Shown: in pieces, positions 1-9,563 of the stretch
Layout of the letters: each line of letters starts with the position of its first letter
Position numbering within the stretch: position 1 is the stretch's first letter
DNA from: an uncultured Verrucomicrobiales bacterium
Lineage (GTDB): Bacteria; Verrucomicrobiota; Verrucomicrobiia; Verrucomicrobiales; Akkermansiaceae
DNA: 39,260 bases
Reading direction: 5' to 3'
Assembly: GCA_937958875.1 (NCBI GenBank)
Contig: CALGMJ010000189.1
Span: forward strand, 1 to 39,260
The notes under the pieces: generated by a model
Told to the model about the DNA's origin: nothing
Database searches by the model: none
Seen by the model: the letters and a program-made list of their open reading frames with translations, nothing else
Made by a program: the position numbers and the translations under genes

Positions 1-1
1 G

Positions 2-850
2 CGACATCTCATTTCCCGTGAGCAGGCTGCACGAAATGAAGGTTCTGGCTCGGTGGTGAATCGGAAGCAGACTCTTTCGCTGATGATTAACGAAGAGGAT
101 CATCTGAGAATTCAGGCCATCCGTCCTTCATTACAGCTGAAACAGGCATACAAGCTAGCTCTCTCGACAGATGCCTTTCTGGAGCAAGAACTCAATTTCG
201 CGTTCCACTCTCGGTGGGGTTACCTGACAGCTTGCCCAACAAATCTGGGAACAGGAATGCGTGCTTCCTCGATGCTCCATCTACCTGGTCTCGTTTTGAG
301 TGATCAAATCGGTCAGGTTTTAAAAGGCATAGGAAAGCTCGGTCTCGCAGTGCGCGGAATTTATGGTGAAGGTACGGAATCTTTGGGGAATCTTTATCAG
401 ATTTCTAATCAATCGACCCTCGGTGAGAGTGAAGAAGCGATCTTGGACCGCCTTCAGCGAGTGATCGGAGATGTGGCACGTTATGAGCAGCAAGCGAGGG
501 ATAAACTCATGGAGACTGACCCTATCATGGTGCGCGATCAGATTGGTCGGGCCGCTGGTATTCTTGGTTACGCGCACATTATTTCCTCTAAAGAGGCGCT
601 GAATCATCTTTCCATGCTGCGCCTGGGCGCAGATATCGGGATTATGGATCCAGCTGTAGTCGAAATTTGTGATCGCTTATTTATGGAGACTCAGCCAGCC
701 CACCTTCAGTGGCGCAGCGGCCACAAACTTTCCCCAGAAAGTCGCGATGTTATTCGTGCAAAGATGATTGGCGACCAGTTGCAAAGCGTGCTCGCCCCTG
801 CTATTAATATTTTAGAAGACGAAAGCAATCCCCCAGAACGCGATTCCTGA
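2..850 (+). CDS. mcsB: Protein-arginine kinase McsB (5' end outside the window)
   Basis: McsB phosphorylates arginine residues on damaged proteins and so marks them for ClpC-ClpP. The visible 283 codons are the C-terminal part of the guanido-kinase fold. The frame stays open to the left edge, and the residues before a possible GTG at 53 (RHLISREQAA) match the family, so the gene begins outside the window and the GTG is internal. Family motifs visible are INEEDHLRIQ (nucleotide and substrate loop) and CPTNLGTGMRAS (active-site cysteine region). Near the end, at 743-760, is RDVIRA, which fits the RDxxRA phosphoarginine-receptor motif known for McsB allostery. The stop is two bases before the clpC start, so the two are almost certainly co-transcribed. 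Whether mcsA or ctsR lies further upstream cannot be seen. Confidence 0.93.
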   Translation, partial: RHLISREQAARNEGSGSVVNRKQTLSLMINEEDHLRIQAIRPSLQLKQAYKLALSTDAFLEQELNFAFHSRWGYLTACPTNLGTGMRASSMLHLPGLVLSDQIGQVLKGIGKLGLAVRGIYGEGTESLGNLYQISNQSTLGESEEAILDRLQRVIGDVARYEQQARDKLMETDPIMVRDQIGRAAGILGYAHIISSKEALNHLSMLRLGADIGIMDPAVVEICDRLFMETQPAHLQWRSGHKLSPESRDVIRAKMIGDQLQSVLAPAINILEDESNPPERDS

Positions 851-852
851 TT

Positions 853-3381
853 ATGAATAATTTCACTCCACGAGCCCAACAAGTTCTCGCGCTGTCCCGA
901 AAGGAGGCAGACCGTTTTAATCACAACTACATCGGCACTGAGCATGTTTTGCTCGGCCTTATCAAACTCGGACAAGGAGTCGCGGTGAGCGTGCTCCAGC
1001 GTATGGGTCTAGAACTAGAACAAGTTCGCCATGAGGTTGAGAAAGAAGTCGGTACCGGTCCGGAACAAAAAGCTTCCTCTAATATCCCTTATACTCCGCG
1101 TGTTAAAAAAGTGCTTACCTTGGCCAACAAGGAAGCAAAAGCGCTGAATCACTCTTATGTCGGGACGGAGCATATCCTGCTCGGTCTACTCAGGGAGGGG
1201 GAAGGCATGGCCGCACGGGTTCTACAGAGCCTGAATGTTGATTTGCAGACAACTCGAAATGAGATTCTCGCTGAAATCGATCCTAACTTCGAGCCCGCTG
1301 ATGATGACTTCGACTTCGATGATGACGATGAGGAAGATATCGATCTCGAGGAAATTGCTGGTGCTGTAGGAGAGGGAGAAGGGGATGGAAAGACGAAGAC
1401 TCCAGCTCTGAAAGCCTTTGGGCGAAATCTTACCAAGCTTGCTAAAAATGGTGAGCTAGATCCCGTCATTGGGCGTGAATCTGAAATCGAACGAGTCATT
1501 CAAATCCTCTGCCGTCGGACTAAAAATAATCCCGTTCTAGTCGGTGAGGCTGGCGTTGGTAAAACGGCTATCGTCGAAGGCCTCGCCCAGGAGATCGCCG
1601 CAGGGGATGTGCCTGAAATTCTTCGTGATAAGAAGGTCGTTACCCTCGATCTCGCCCTCATGGTCGCGGGAACCAAATACCGTGGTCAGTTTGAGGAACG
1701 CATAAAGGCGGTCATGGATGAGATTAAAAAGGTTGGGAATGTCATCTTATTTATCGACGAGCTTCACACCATCGTAGGTGCGGGTTCTGCCGAAGGTGCG
1801 ATGGACGCTTCTAACATCATCAAGCCTGCCTTGAGCCGTTCTGAGCTTCAGTGTGTTGGAGCCACGACCCTGAACGAATTCCGTAAATACATCGAAAAGG
1901 ATGCCGCTCTTGAGCGTCGTTTTCAGCAGGTGAAGGTTGAAGAACCTTCAGTGGAGGATGCGATCTTGATCATGAAAGGACTTCGCGGGAAGTATGAGAG
2001 TCACCACAAGGTCCGCTACCTTGATGATGCTCTTGAGGCCTCGGTGAAGCTGACCTCGCGCTATCTCACGAGTCGTTTCCTTCCTGATAAATCGATCGAT
2101 GTCATCGATGAAGCTGGCGCACGAGCTCGCATTACTACCATGACTCGTCCGCCAGAGCTTAAAGATCTTCAGATGCGGATCGATGAGATTAACGTGCAAA
2201 AAGTTGATGCCATCAATGAACAGGATTTTGAAAAAGCCGCCTCTCTTCGTGATGAGGAAAAGAGCACTAAGAAAGAGCTCGAAGATCGTTTAGAATCCTG
2301 GAAGGGGGATTCTGAGGAAAAAATCGTAGAGATCACTGAAGATGACATCATGCACGTTGTCGGAAAGTGGACCGGAGTTCCACTTCAGCGCATGGAGACT
2401 GCGGAAGCGAAGAAGCTTCTCACAATGGAGTCTGATTTAAAAAAATCGATCATTGGGCAGGAAGTAGCCGTTACCGCGATTTCGAAAGCGCTTCGTCGTT
2501 CACGTGCCGATCTTAAAGACCCGCGTCGTCCCATTGGTTCTTTCCTTTTCTTGGGGCCGACTGGAGTGGGTAAGACCTATCTCGCTCGAAAGTTAGCGAA
2601 ATTCATGTTCGGAGACACCGATGCTCTCATTCAGCTCGATATGTCTGAATACATGGAGAAATTCACCGCGAGTCGTCTGATCGGTTCGCCTCCAGGCTAC
2701 GTCGGCTATGAAGAAGGGGGGCAGCTCTCTGAGGCCGTTCGCCGTCGTCCTTACTCTGTCGTCCTCTTTGATGAGGTCGAGAAAGCGCACCCTGATGTGA
2801 TGAATCTTCTTCTTCAAATTTTGGAAGAAGGCATGGTGACTGATAGCTTTGGGCGTAAAATTGATTTCCGTAATACTATCATCATCCTGACTTCAAATGT
2901 CGGTGCTGAGAGCATCAAGCGTCAGACGTCGCTTGGCTTTGGGGCCATGAACGAAGACGAGGCTGATTATGAAGGCATGAAAGGGAAGATTGAAGGAATC
3001 GCTAAGAAGCACTTCCGTCCTGAGTTTCTCAATCGTCTCGATGAGCTCGTCGTTTTCCATATGTTGGAGAAAGAGCATCTCAATTCCATCGTTGATCTGG
3101 AAGTGGCGAAACTTGTGGAAAGACTTGCTGAGAAGGAAATCACACTTGAGCTTGAAAGTTCTGGCCGTGACCTGCTCGTCACCGAGGGTTATGCTCCTGA
3201 GTATGGAGCTCGCCCGATGCGTAGAGCTGTAGAGCGCTATTTAGAAGATCCTCTTGCGGAAGCTCTTCTCGCTGGTGAAATCACCGCTGGAGACACCGTC
3301 GTCGCTAGTTGTGAAAAGGATGCCAAAGAGCTAAGTCTCAAACCAAAGTCTTCTCCTGAAGTGGAGGCGGCGACCAGCTGA
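853..3381 (+). CDS. clpC: ATP-dependent Clp protease ATP-binding subunit ClpC
   Basis: This is a Hsp100 unfoldase that feeds substrates to ClpP in the cytoplasm. The 842-residue protein has two Clp N-repeats (about residues 1-75 and 77-150), a very acidic linker (about 150-175), the first AAA+ domain with Walker A GEAGVGKT near residue 231, a UVR-type coiled-coil middle domain (about 437-480) that separates ClpC from ClpA, and a second AAA+ domain with GPTGVGKT near 568. A ClpP-docking loop is visible as LGFG near 693. The ATG lies two bases after the mcsB stop and no Shine-Dalgarno is visible, so translation is probably coupled. Pairing with the arginine kinase implies delivery of phosphoarginine-tagged proteins, as in Firmicutes (inference). 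A strong terminator follows. Confidence 0.96.
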   Translation: MNNFTPRAQQVLALSRKEADRFNHNYIGTEHVLLGLIKLGQGVAVSVLQRMGLELEQVRHEVEKEVGTGPEQKASSNIPYTPRVKKVLTLANKEAKALNHSYVGTEHILLGLLREGEGMAARVLQSLNVDLQTTRNEILAEIDPNFEPADDDFDFDDDDEEDIDLEEIAGAVGEGEGDGKTKTPALKAFGRNLTKLAKNGELDPVIGRESEIERVIQILCRRTKNNPVLVGEAGVGKTAIVEGLAQEIAAGDVPEILRDKKVVTLDLALMVAGTKYRGQFEERIKAVMDEIKKVGNVILFIDELHTIVGAGSAEGAMDASNIIKPALSRSELQCVGATTLNEFRKYIEKDAALERRFQQVKVEEPSVEDAILIMKGLRGKYESHHKVRYLDDALEASVKLTSRYLTSRFLPDKSIDVIDEAGARARITTMTRPPELKDLQMRIDEINVQKVDAINEQDFEKAASLRDEEKSTKKELEDRLESWKGDSEEKIVEITEDDIMHVVGKWTGVPLQRMETAEAKKLLTMESDLKKSIIGQEVAVTAISKALRRSRADLKDPRRPIGSFLFLGPTGVGKTYLARKLAKFMFGDTDALIQLDMSEYMEKFTASRLIGSPPGYVGYEEGGQLSEAVRRRPYSVVLFDEVEKAHPDVMNLLLQILEEGMVTDSFGRKIDFRNTIIILTSNVGAESIKRQTSLGFGAMNEDEADYEGMKGKIEGIAKKHFRPEFLNRLDELVVFHMLEKEHLNSIVDLEVAKLVERLAEKEITLELESSGRDLLVTEGYAPEYGARPMRRAVERYLEDPLAEALLAGEITAGDTVVASCEKDAKELSLKPKSSPEVEAATS

Positions 3382-3411
3382 TTTTACCGACTGTTTCTTT
3401 TATAACAAAAG

Positions 3412-3447
3412 AGCCCTGGCTTTCATTAGGAAGTCAGGGCTTTTTTT
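3412..3447 (+). terminator. Rho-independent terminator of mcsB-clpC
   Basis: A 13-bp stem (3412-3424 with 3429-3441, two G-T wobbles) and an ATTA loop are followed by a run of seven T. It starts 30 bases after the clpC stop and closes the mcsB-clpC unit. Confidence 0.9.
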
Positions 3448-3463
3448 ATTCGCGGTAGGGGCC

Positions 3464-3529
3464 AATACCCCGAAGCTTACTCCGTTTAAATCTTTTTTAA
3501 GATTCTACAATGCCTCGGAGCTTACTGCG
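3464..3529. repeat. Pair of 21-bp imperfect direct repeats upstream of fusA
   Basis: Two copies, 3464-3484 and 3509-3529, match at 17 of 21 positions and share the core AGCTTACT. Their starts are 45 bp apart, about four helical turns. They lie in the 193-bp gap between the clpC terminator and fusA, 112-177 bases before the fusA start. They could be binding sites for a regulator or members of a dispersed intergenic repeat. No function is known to me. Confidence 0.5.
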
Positions 3530-3640
3530 GGGGGCTTTACTTTTGTGAAAATGATTGCCTGAGAGAAAAAAGATTCGCTCTAGGCTCGACAAAAAGCCCA
3601 TTTGAGGCATACCAAGCGCCCTCTTTTAGAGTGACGTAAC

Positions 3641-5731
3641 ATGAAAGATCTCACCAAATATCGGAACATCGGCATCTTCGCGCACGTGGATGCAGGCAAG
3701 ACCACCACCACTGAGCGTATTCTTAAGCTGACTGGAAAGATTCACAAGACAGGTGAGGTGCACGATGGTGCTGCGACGACTGACTTCATGGAGCAGGAGC
3801 AGGAGCGTGGAATTACCATTCAATCCGCTGCGACCACTTGTTTCTGGAATGACCACCGCCTCAATATCATTGATACCCCAGGACACGTTGACTTCACAAT
3901 TGAAGTTTACCGTTCCCTCAAGGTTCTCGACGGTGGCGTCGGTGTTTTCTGTGGATCTGGCGGTGTTGAACCCCAGTCCGAGACAAACTGGCGTTATGCG
4001 AATGAGTCTGGCGTAGCTCGTGTGATCTACGTGAACAAGCTCGACCGTATGGGCGCAGATTTCTACCGCGTAGTCGATCAGGTTAGAAACGTGCTGGGTG
4101 CAAAACCACTCGTGATGACTCTGCCGATCGGAATCGAAGACGACTTCAAAGGAGTTGTCGATATTCTCGAAGAGAAAGCTTACATCTGGGATGATACAGG
4201 CAATCCAGAAGCTTTCGAGGTCACTGATGTTCCTGCTGACCTTGTTGACAAGGTTGCGGAATACCGCGAACAGCTCATCGAAACTGCAGTCGAAGTAGAT
4301 GACGAGGTCATGGAAGCCTATCTCGACGGAAACGTTCCTGACATTGCGACCATCAAGAAGTGTGTTCGTAAGGGAACGATCGATCTTGAGTTTTTCCCAA
4401 CTTTCTGTGGTTCTGCTTTCAAGAACAAGGGTGTCCAGAATGTGCTTAACGCCGTTGTTGACTACCTTCCAAACCCAACTGAGGTGAAGCCTCAGCCGGA
4501 AGTGGACGAAGAAGGAAATGAGACTGGTGTTTTCGCGGAAGTGAAAACAGACGCTCCTTTCCGTGCGCTGGCTTTCAAGATCATGGATGATCAGTTTGGT
4601 GCGCTCACTTTCACTCGTATTTACTCAGGTGTTCTTAATAAAGGGGATACTATCCTGAATAGTTTCACTGGTAAGACTGAGCGTGTTGGCCGTCTCGTTG
4701 AGATGCATGCGGATTCACGTGAGGAGCTTGATAGCGCCCAAGCGGGTGACATTATCGCTCTCGTTGGTCTTAAGAATGTTCAGACCGGTCACACCCTTTG
4801 TGATCAGAAAAACCCTGCGACTTTGGAGCCAATGGTCTTCCCAGATCCCGTGATCTCGGTTGCCGTTGCTGCTAAAGATAAGGCTAATGCCGAGAAGCTT
4901 GGTATCGCTCTGGGTAAGATGATCCAGGAAGATCCTTCTTTCCGTGTTGAGACTGATCAGGATTCTGGTGAGACCATTCTCCGTGGAATGGGTGAGCTTC
5001 ACCTTGATATTAAAGTCGATATCCTCAAGCGGACTCACAAGGTTGAGGTTGAGGTTGGTAAGCCACAGGTCGCCTATCGTGAGTCAATCACTAAGAAAAT
5101 CGACGATAGCTACACGCACAAGAAGCAGTCCGGTGGTTCTGGTCAGTTCGCTAAGATCGACTACACTATTGAGCCTCTTGAGCCAGGTGAGTCTGAAAAA
5201 GGTTTCGAGTTCGTGTCCACTGTGGTGGGGGGTAATGTTCCTAAGGAATACTTCCCAGCCGTTGAGAAAGGTTTCCGCCTTTCTAAGGACAAGGGTGTGC
5301 TTGCGGGTTACCCATGTTTGGACTTCAAAGTGACTCTTACTGATGGTGGACACCACGCGGTTGACTCCTCGGCTGTTGCTTTCGAAATCGCGGCAAAGGC
5401 TGCGTATCGTCAGTCTATGCCTAAGGCTGGAGCTCAGATCCTTGAACCAGTGATGAAGCTGGACGTCTTTACTCCAGAAGATCACGTTGGTGATGTGATT
5501 GGTGATTTGAATCGTCGTCGCGGCATGATCCAGTCTCAAGAGTCTGGTCCTACTGGTGTTCGTATCAAGGCTCAGGCCCCACTTGGTGAAATGTTCGGAT
5601 ACATCGGTGATCTGCGCACCATGACTTCTGGTCGTGGTCAGTTCTCCATGGAGTTCGATCACTACGCACCATGTCCGAAGAACATCTCTGATGAGGTGAT
5701 CAAGGAAGCGGCAGAGCGCGACGGGAAGTAA
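3641..5731 (+). CDS. fusA: Translation elongation factor G
   Basis: EF-G is the GTPase that drives ribosomal translocation and, with RRF, ribosome recycling. At 696 residues it has the usual bacterial length. The G motifs are clear: AHVDAGKTT (P-loop), [10 protein letters not shown] (switch I), DTPGH (G3) and NKLDR (G4). Domains II to V follow, with the domain IV segment [20 protein letters not shown] and the domain V segment RRRGMIQS. The ATG at 3641 gives the expected N-terminus and has no Shine-Dalgarno. The gene stands alone between two terminators, not in an rpsL-rpsG-fusA-tuf operon. It could therefore be one of several EF-G paralogs. The motif set looks like a canonical, functional EF-G. 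Confidence 0.96.
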   Translation: MKDLTKYRNIGIFAHVDAGKTTTTERILKLTGKIHKTGEVHDGAATTDFMEQEQERGITIQSAATTCFWNDHRLNIIDTPGHVDFTIEVYRSLKVLDGGVGVFCGSGGVEPQSETNWRYANESGVARVIYVNKLDRMGADFYRVVDQVRNVLGAKPLVMTLPIGIEDDFKGVVDILEEKAYIWDDTGNPEAFEVTDVPADLVDKVAEYREQLIETAVEVDDEVMEAYLDGNVPDIATIKKCVRKGTIDLEFFPTFCGSAFKNKGVQNVLNAVVDYLPNPTEVKPQPEVDEEGNETGVFAEVKTDAPFRALAFKIMDDQFGALTFTRIYSGVLNKGDTILNSFTGKTERVGRLVEMHADSREELDSAQAGDIIALVGLKNVQTGHTLCDQKNPATLEPMVFPDPVISVAVAAKDKANAEKLGIALGKMIQEDPSFRVETDQDSGETILRGMGELHLDIKVDILKRTHKVEVEVGKPQVAYRESITKKIDDSYTHKKQSGGSGQFAKIDYTIEPLEPGESEKGFEFVSTVVGGNVPKEYFPAVEKGFRLSKDKGVLAGYPCLDFKVTLTDGGHHAVDSSAVAFEIAAKAAYRQSMPKAGAQILEPVMKLDVFTPEDHVGDVIGDLNRRRGMIQSQESGPTGVRIKAQAPLGEMFGYIGDLRTMTSGRGQFSMEFDHYAPCPKNISDEVIKEAAERDGK

Positions 5732-5763
5732 ATTGCCCACGCACTCCGTAGTTAAATCTAATC

Positions 5764-5797
5764 AAAAGGCATCCCTTAACCCGGGGTGCCTTTTTTT
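5764..5797 (+). terminator. Rho-independent terminator of fusA
   Basis: The stem GGCATCCC / GGGGTGCC, extended by flanking A-T pairs, is followed by seven T. It lies 33 bases after the fusA stop. The next gene must start downstream of it, which rules out a GTG at 5786 as the pssA start. Confidence 0.88.
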
Positions 5798-5872
5798 GTC
5801 ACAACAATTCAAGAGGCCAGTTTTCTAAGTTCGCCTTTCTTATCTTCCGCTCCTTCTCTATGTTTTTCTGCG

Positions 5873-6664
5873 ATGGAAATTGATCCGGAAGAAGAACCTA
5901 AAATCTACCTGTTGCCAAATTTGATGACCGCAGGGAATTTACTCTGTGGTTTTTTAGCCATCCTCACCATTTTCAAGGGGATGCAGGTAGAAAGTCTCAT
6001 AGGCGCGAAAGACTATTACCAGACAGCGATGCTTTATATTTTTGGGTCCTGTCTTTTTGACCTTTTGGATGGTCGTCTTGCTCGACTTGGAGGGCAGGAG
6101 TCGCCTTTCGGGCAAGAGTTTGACTCTCTTGCAGATATGGTGTCCTTTGGCTTAGCTCCTGCAATGTTGGTGTCTCGGGCAGTCTTAGCGGATTTGGAGT
6201 TTAAGACATCTTTTGATCCTACAGGCAGCGGTATCACGTGGGCCATTGCTTTCGTTTATCTGTTGTGCGGTGGGATTCGTCTTGCTCGCTTTAATTGTCT
6301 CGCTCGGATGGGCGGGGGGAGTAGTGACTTCCGAGGAATACCGATTCCAATGGCCGCAGGTTTCGTGGCTTCCTTGGTTTTCATCATCATTAGCTTTCAC
6401 GAAAATTCCCGCAGCATTGGATCGATGTCCTACGTTTTGGCTGCGATGATTTTGGGAATTTCCTTCCTCATGGTGAGTAATGTGCGCTATCCCAGTTTTA
6501 AAAAGATCGATCTTAAAACGAGGGTTAAGGTGCCGACACTCTTATTTTGTGGCATTGGGTTAGCGATTCTTATGAAGTTCCCGGTTTACGCTCCAACGCT
6601 TCTTTTTATAGGCTATCTCTTGATTCCAGTTTTCCGTTGGCGAAAGGGAAAGATGGAGTCATGA
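5873..6664 (+). CDS. pssA: CDP-diacylglycerol-serine O-phosphatidyltransferase
   Basis: This inner-membrane enzyme makes phosphatidylserine from CDP-diacylglycerol and serine, the first step to phosphatidylethanolamine. The CDP-alcohol phosphotransferase signature D-x2-D-G-x2-A-R-x8-G-x3-D-x3-D is complete in the segment at about 6058-6140 (DLLDGRLAR ... GQEFDSLAD). Several hydrophobic helices surround it and the C-terminus is basic. I chose the ATG at 5873, giving 263 residues (MEIDPEEEPKIYLLPN). An in-frame GTG at 5786 lies inside the fusA terminator and would add an unlikely N-terminus. The hydrophobic layout and signature fit PssA better than PgsA, but the substrate is inferred. The gene is probably transcribed on its own. 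Confidence 0.9.
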   Translation: MEIDPEEEPKIYLLPNLMTAGNLLCGFLAILTIFKGMQVESLIGAKDYYQTAMLYIFGSCLFDLLDGRLARLGGQESPFGQEFDSLADMVSFGLAPAMLVSRAVLADLEFKTSFDPTGSGITWAIAFVYLLCGGIRLARFNCLARMGGGSSDFRGIPIPMAAGFVASLVFIIISFHENSRSIGSMSYVLAAMILGISFLMVSNVRYPSFKKIDLKTRVKVPTLLFCGIGLAILMKFPVYAPTLLFIGYLLIPVFRWRKGKMES

Positions 6665-6720
6665 TTTTTTAAAATATCACTACGGATTTGAATTATTTTT
6701 CAAAAGTTATTGAAATTTAA

Positions 6721-6749
6721 TTGACCTTAAAGATCAGATGTCCCATAAG
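6721..6749 (+). promoter_or_regulatory. Candidate sigma-70-type promoter for the LysM amidase gene
   Basis: TTGACC (6721-6726, five of six matches to the -35 consensus), a 17-base spacer and CATAAG (6744-6749, four of six to the -10) lie 24 bases before the start codon at 6773, in an A+T-rich gap. This is a sequence match only. Confidence 0.4.
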
Positions 6750-6772
6750 TCCGACAGAGTTTAGGTATTTTT

Positions 6773-7600
6773 ATGAATTTGGGCAGAAATTTTATAATCA
6801 GAGCGACATTTATCGTGTTGCTTCTTGGATGTTCTGCCAACGCTGTAACTCATACCGTACGTGCTAAAGAGACTTTTTATTCGATCGCCAAGCGTCACGG
6901 AGTCAGCGTTCAGTCGTTGATGGCTAAAAACGGATTTTCTGATCCACGGAAGCTCTATATTGGGAAACGATTGACCATTCCCTCTAAGGTAACGGCTAAA
7001 CCATCTCGGAAGAAGGCGACTAAAAAAGTGGCTACCAAAGCGACAAAATATCGTCGGCCTTCAAGTTCTAAGTTTCGAGTCATCGTTGATCCAGGGCATG
7101 GAGGTCGTGATATGGGAGCCTATTGGTATGGAGTCCGTGAATCGGATCTCAACATGAGAGTTGCGCGTCGGGTGGAAGCGAGTTTGAAGTCACGGGGTTA
7201 CCCGGTGACCATGACAAGACGGAGTGATATTTTCATCTCACTTTCTAGGCGCTCTCAAATTGCCAATCGGTATCGGAACGCAATTTTTGTTAGTATTCAC
7301 TTTAACGCGACTAAGAATACCCGAGTTAGTGGTGCTGAGACGTACTACGCCGGCAAGAAGAGTCGGTATCTTGCCAAGTGTATTCAAAGTCAGCTTATCA
7401 AACGGCTGAAAGTGAAGAATAGAGGTGTGCGATACGGTCGTTATGCTGTTCTACGCTCTACGAAGTGTCCGGCGGTTCTTGTGGAGTGCGGCTTTATCAG
7501 TAATTCAGCCGAGAGACGTCGCTGTAAATCGAATCATTTTCAGTCGCAGGCGGCGCGTTCGATCGTTAGCGGAATCGAGCGCTACGATCGAGTTTACTAA
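6773..7600 (+). CDS. LysM-domain N-acetylmuramoyl-L-alanine amidase
   Basis: This cell-wall hydrolase cleaves the amide bond between MurNAc and the peptide stem. The 275-residue protein starts with a hydrophobic signal ending LLLGC (Cys20), a possible lipobox, although signal-peptidase-I cleavage after SANA is an alternative. One LysM domain (about 27-70) would bind peptidoglycan. A Lys/Arg-rich linker (about 72-97) leads to an Amidase_3 domain (about 101-272). The zinc and catalytic residues are in place: His109 in DPGHGG, Glu123, His176 in SIHFNA and Glu238 in VECGF. It resembles AmiC-type enzymes used in daughter-cell separation. A second Amidase_3 gene lies at the right end of the window. 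Confidence 0.92.
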   Translation: MNLGRNFIIRATFIVLLLGCSANAVTHTVRAKETFYSIAKRHGVSVQSLMAKNGFSDPRKLYIGKRLTIPSKVTAKPSRKKATKKVATKATKYRRPSSSKFRVIVDPGHGGRDMGAYWYGVRESDLNMRVARRVEASLKSRGYPVTMTRRSDIFISLSRRSQIANRYRNAIFVSIHFNATKNTRVSGAETYYAGKKSRYLAKCIQSQLIKRLKVKNRGVRYGRYAVLRSTKCPAVLVECGFISNSAERRRCKSNHFQSQAARSIVSGIERYDRVY

Positions 7601-7621
7601 AAGCCTCACGGGCTTTGTCAT

Positions 7622-7660
7622 AAAAAAGCAGAGCTGGTGATTCACCAGCTCTGCTCTTTA
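7622..7660 (-). terminator. Terminator between convergent genes, mainly serving dxs
   Basis: An almost perfect inverted repeat (AGCAGAGCTGGTGA / TCACCAGCTCTGCT, 7627-7655) lies between the amidase and dxs stops. Read on the minus strand it is followed by six T, a classic terminator for dxs. On the plus strand the T-tract is weaker (ctttaaatttttt), so it may work in both directions. Confidence 0.82.
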
Positions 7661-7688
7661 AATTTTTTAGGGGTTCAATGAAATAAGT

Positions 7689-9563
7689 CTATTTCAAATG
7701 AGGATAGATTTTCTCGAGAGCATTTGCCGAGGTAAGCCCGTGTTTTTCACGAAGAATCTCAGGCTTGCCGTGCTCAATAAATTCATCGGGCCAGGCAATG
7801 CGCTCGACAGGGGTATCCACTTTAGCGTCATGTAGTAGCTCGATGATACTGAGGCCAAAGCCATTGTGAATGACATGATCCTCGAAGGTGCAGACTACCT
7901 TCGCTTTGTTAGCGAGAGTAGTAATGGCATTCTGATCTAAAGGCTTGATCCAGCGCGGGTTGATCAGAGTTACAGAGTGACCTTTGGCTTCGAGGTCCTT
8001 TTTCGCTTCAAGAGCGAGTTCCATCATGGTGCCTAGTGGAATTAAACAGACGTCAGTCCCTTCCTGAATGACTTCAGCTTTACCAATTTCGAGGATCGCA
8101 GGTTTTTCTTTAATCGTCGCTCCCGGGCCATTTCCGCGAGGGTATCGAATAGCGATGGGCCCTTCATCGTAGTTTGCCATAGTCCAGAGCATGTCGATAA
8201 ATTCATCTTCATCCTTTGGTTGCATATGCACGAGACCTGGGACATGGCGTAGGTAGCCAATATCGAAAAGGCCGTGATGTGTAGGGCCATCATCACCAGA
8301 AAGACCACCACGATCCATACAGAGGCGAACAGGGAGTTTCTGCAGTGCCATGTCATGAATGATCATGTCATAGGCGCGTTGCATGAAGGTTGAGTAGATG
8401 GCTAGGAAAGGCCGTAGACCTTCGCTCGCATGACCGCAGGCAAAGAGCGCTGCGTGTTCCTCCGCAATCCCGGTATCAAAGTAGCGTTCTGGGATTTCTT
8501 CTTTAAAGGTTTCTAACTTGGTGCCACCAGGCATCGCTGCGGTGATAGCGGTGATTTTTTGATCCTCCTTAGCGAAGTCTGTCACTGCGCGTCCGAATAG
8601 CTCAGAAAAAGTAGGGGCTCCAGCTGTAGTTGAGCCATCTTCTACATTATAAGGGCCGAGGCCGTGGAATTTACCGGGCTTATCAAGAGCTGGCTGATAA
8701 CCACGTCCTTTTTCGGTGATGACATGAAGGATTACAGGTTCATCCTGTTCTTTTAAATACTCGAGAGTGCGAACCAAAAGGGGGAGGTCATGGCCATCAA
8801 TCGGGCCAAAATACCGAAGTCCAAATTTCTCAAAAAGAACATTTGGGACGAGAATGTTTTTTGCATTTCGCTCTAGCTTATGAGCGAGTTTGCGGGCTCC
8901 AGATCCGCCGATTTTTTCGACAAAGTCTGCGGCCTTTTCACGAATATCGCTGAAGGTATTGTGAGTTTGGAGAGCATTAAAATATTTAGCGAGTGCACCT
9001 ACATTCTTATCGATAGACCACTCGTTATCGTTGAGAATAACAACGCAACGCTTGGTAGTTTCTGCAATATTATTGAGAGCCTCGAGGGTGGGGCCACAGG
9101 TGAAAGCAGCGTCGCCAGCTACAGCAACGACGTGATTTTTTTCGCCTTTAAGATCGCGGCCTGAGCACATGCCTAGTGCGGCGGAAAGAGCTGTGCCCGC
9201 ATGTCCTGCACCATAGCAATCGTGTTCAGATTCGGTTCGTAGAAGAAAGCCATTCAGTCCTTCATACTGACGGATTGTGCCAATTTCGGCAGCTCTGCCA
9301 GTCAGCATCTTATGGACGTATCCTTGGTGAGAAACATCGAATAGGAATTTGTCTTCAGGAGATTCAAAAACCTTATGGAGAGCGATTGATAGCTCTACCA
9401 CACCAAGATTTGGCCCGAGGTGGCCGCCTGTGTTTGAAAGGCTATTGATCAGGGTGTCACGTATCTCCTGAGCTAACTCGGTTAGCTGTTCAGAGTTTAG
9501 CTGATCAAGGTCGGCAGGTGAGGTGATCTGGTCAAGAAGAGGGCTTTTAGAAGAGTCGGACAT
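7689..9563 (-). CDS. dxs: 1-deoxy-D-xylulose-5-phosphate synthase
   Basis: DXS condenses pyruvate and glyceraldehyde-3-phosphate with thiamine diphosphate, the entry step of the MEP isoprenoid pathway, and also feeds thiamine and pyridoxal synthesis. From the ATG at 9563 the protein has 624 residues, the usual length. Family motifs are HQGYVHKMLTGR, the thiamine-diphosphate site GDAAFTCG ... LNDNEWSI, GIAEEHAALFACGHA, and DRGGLSGDDGPTHHG. The first motif reads GDA where most DXS have GDG. A frame extension upstream to 9653 runs through xseB and is not used. The chosen start overlaps the xseB stop by 17 bases. An xseB-dxs linkage is common in bacteria. The gene is the last of a long minus-strand operon. 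Confidence 0.95.
   Translation of the reverse strand: MSDSSKSPLLDQITSPADLDQLNSEQLTELAQEIRDTLINSLSNTGGHLGPNLGVVELSIALHKVFESPEDKFLFDVSHQGYVHKMLTGRAAEIGTIRQYEGLNGFLLRTESEHDCYGAGHAGTALSAALGMCSGRDLKGEKNHVVAVAGDAAFTCGPTLEALNNIAETTKRCVVILNDNEWSIDKNVGALAKYFNALQTHNTFSDIREKAADFVEKIGGSGARKLAHKLERNAKNILVPNVLFEKFGLRYFGPIDGHDLPLLVRTLEYLKEQDEPVILHVITEKGRGYQPALDKPGKFHGLGPYNVEDGSTTAGAPTFSELFGRAVTDFAKEDQKITAITAAMPGGTKLETFKEEIPERYFDTGIAEEHAALFACGHASEGLRPFLAIYSTFMQRAYDMIIHDMALQKLPVRLCMDRGGLSGDDGPTHHGLFDIGYLRHVPGLVHMQPKDEDEFIDMLWTMANYDEGPIAIRYPRGNGPGATIKEKPAILEIGKAEVIQEGTDVCLIPLGTMMELALEAKKDLEAKGHSVTLINPRWIKPLDQNAITTLANKAKVVCTFEDHVIHNGFGLSIIELLHDAKVDTPVERIAWPDEFIEHGKPEILREKHGLTSANALEKIYPHLK

Noticed and set aside
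53-60. GTG at 53 as the mcsB start
   Set aside because: The frame is open to the left edge and the residues before it match McsB, so the gene continues outside the window.
1155-1499. Ser-rich open frame opposite clpC
   Set aside because: It is the complement of the acidic-linker codons in clpC and not a real gene.
5786-5872. Upstream start for pssA
   Set aside because: It lies inside the fusA terminator and would add 29 residues unlike the family; the ATG at 5873 is preferred.
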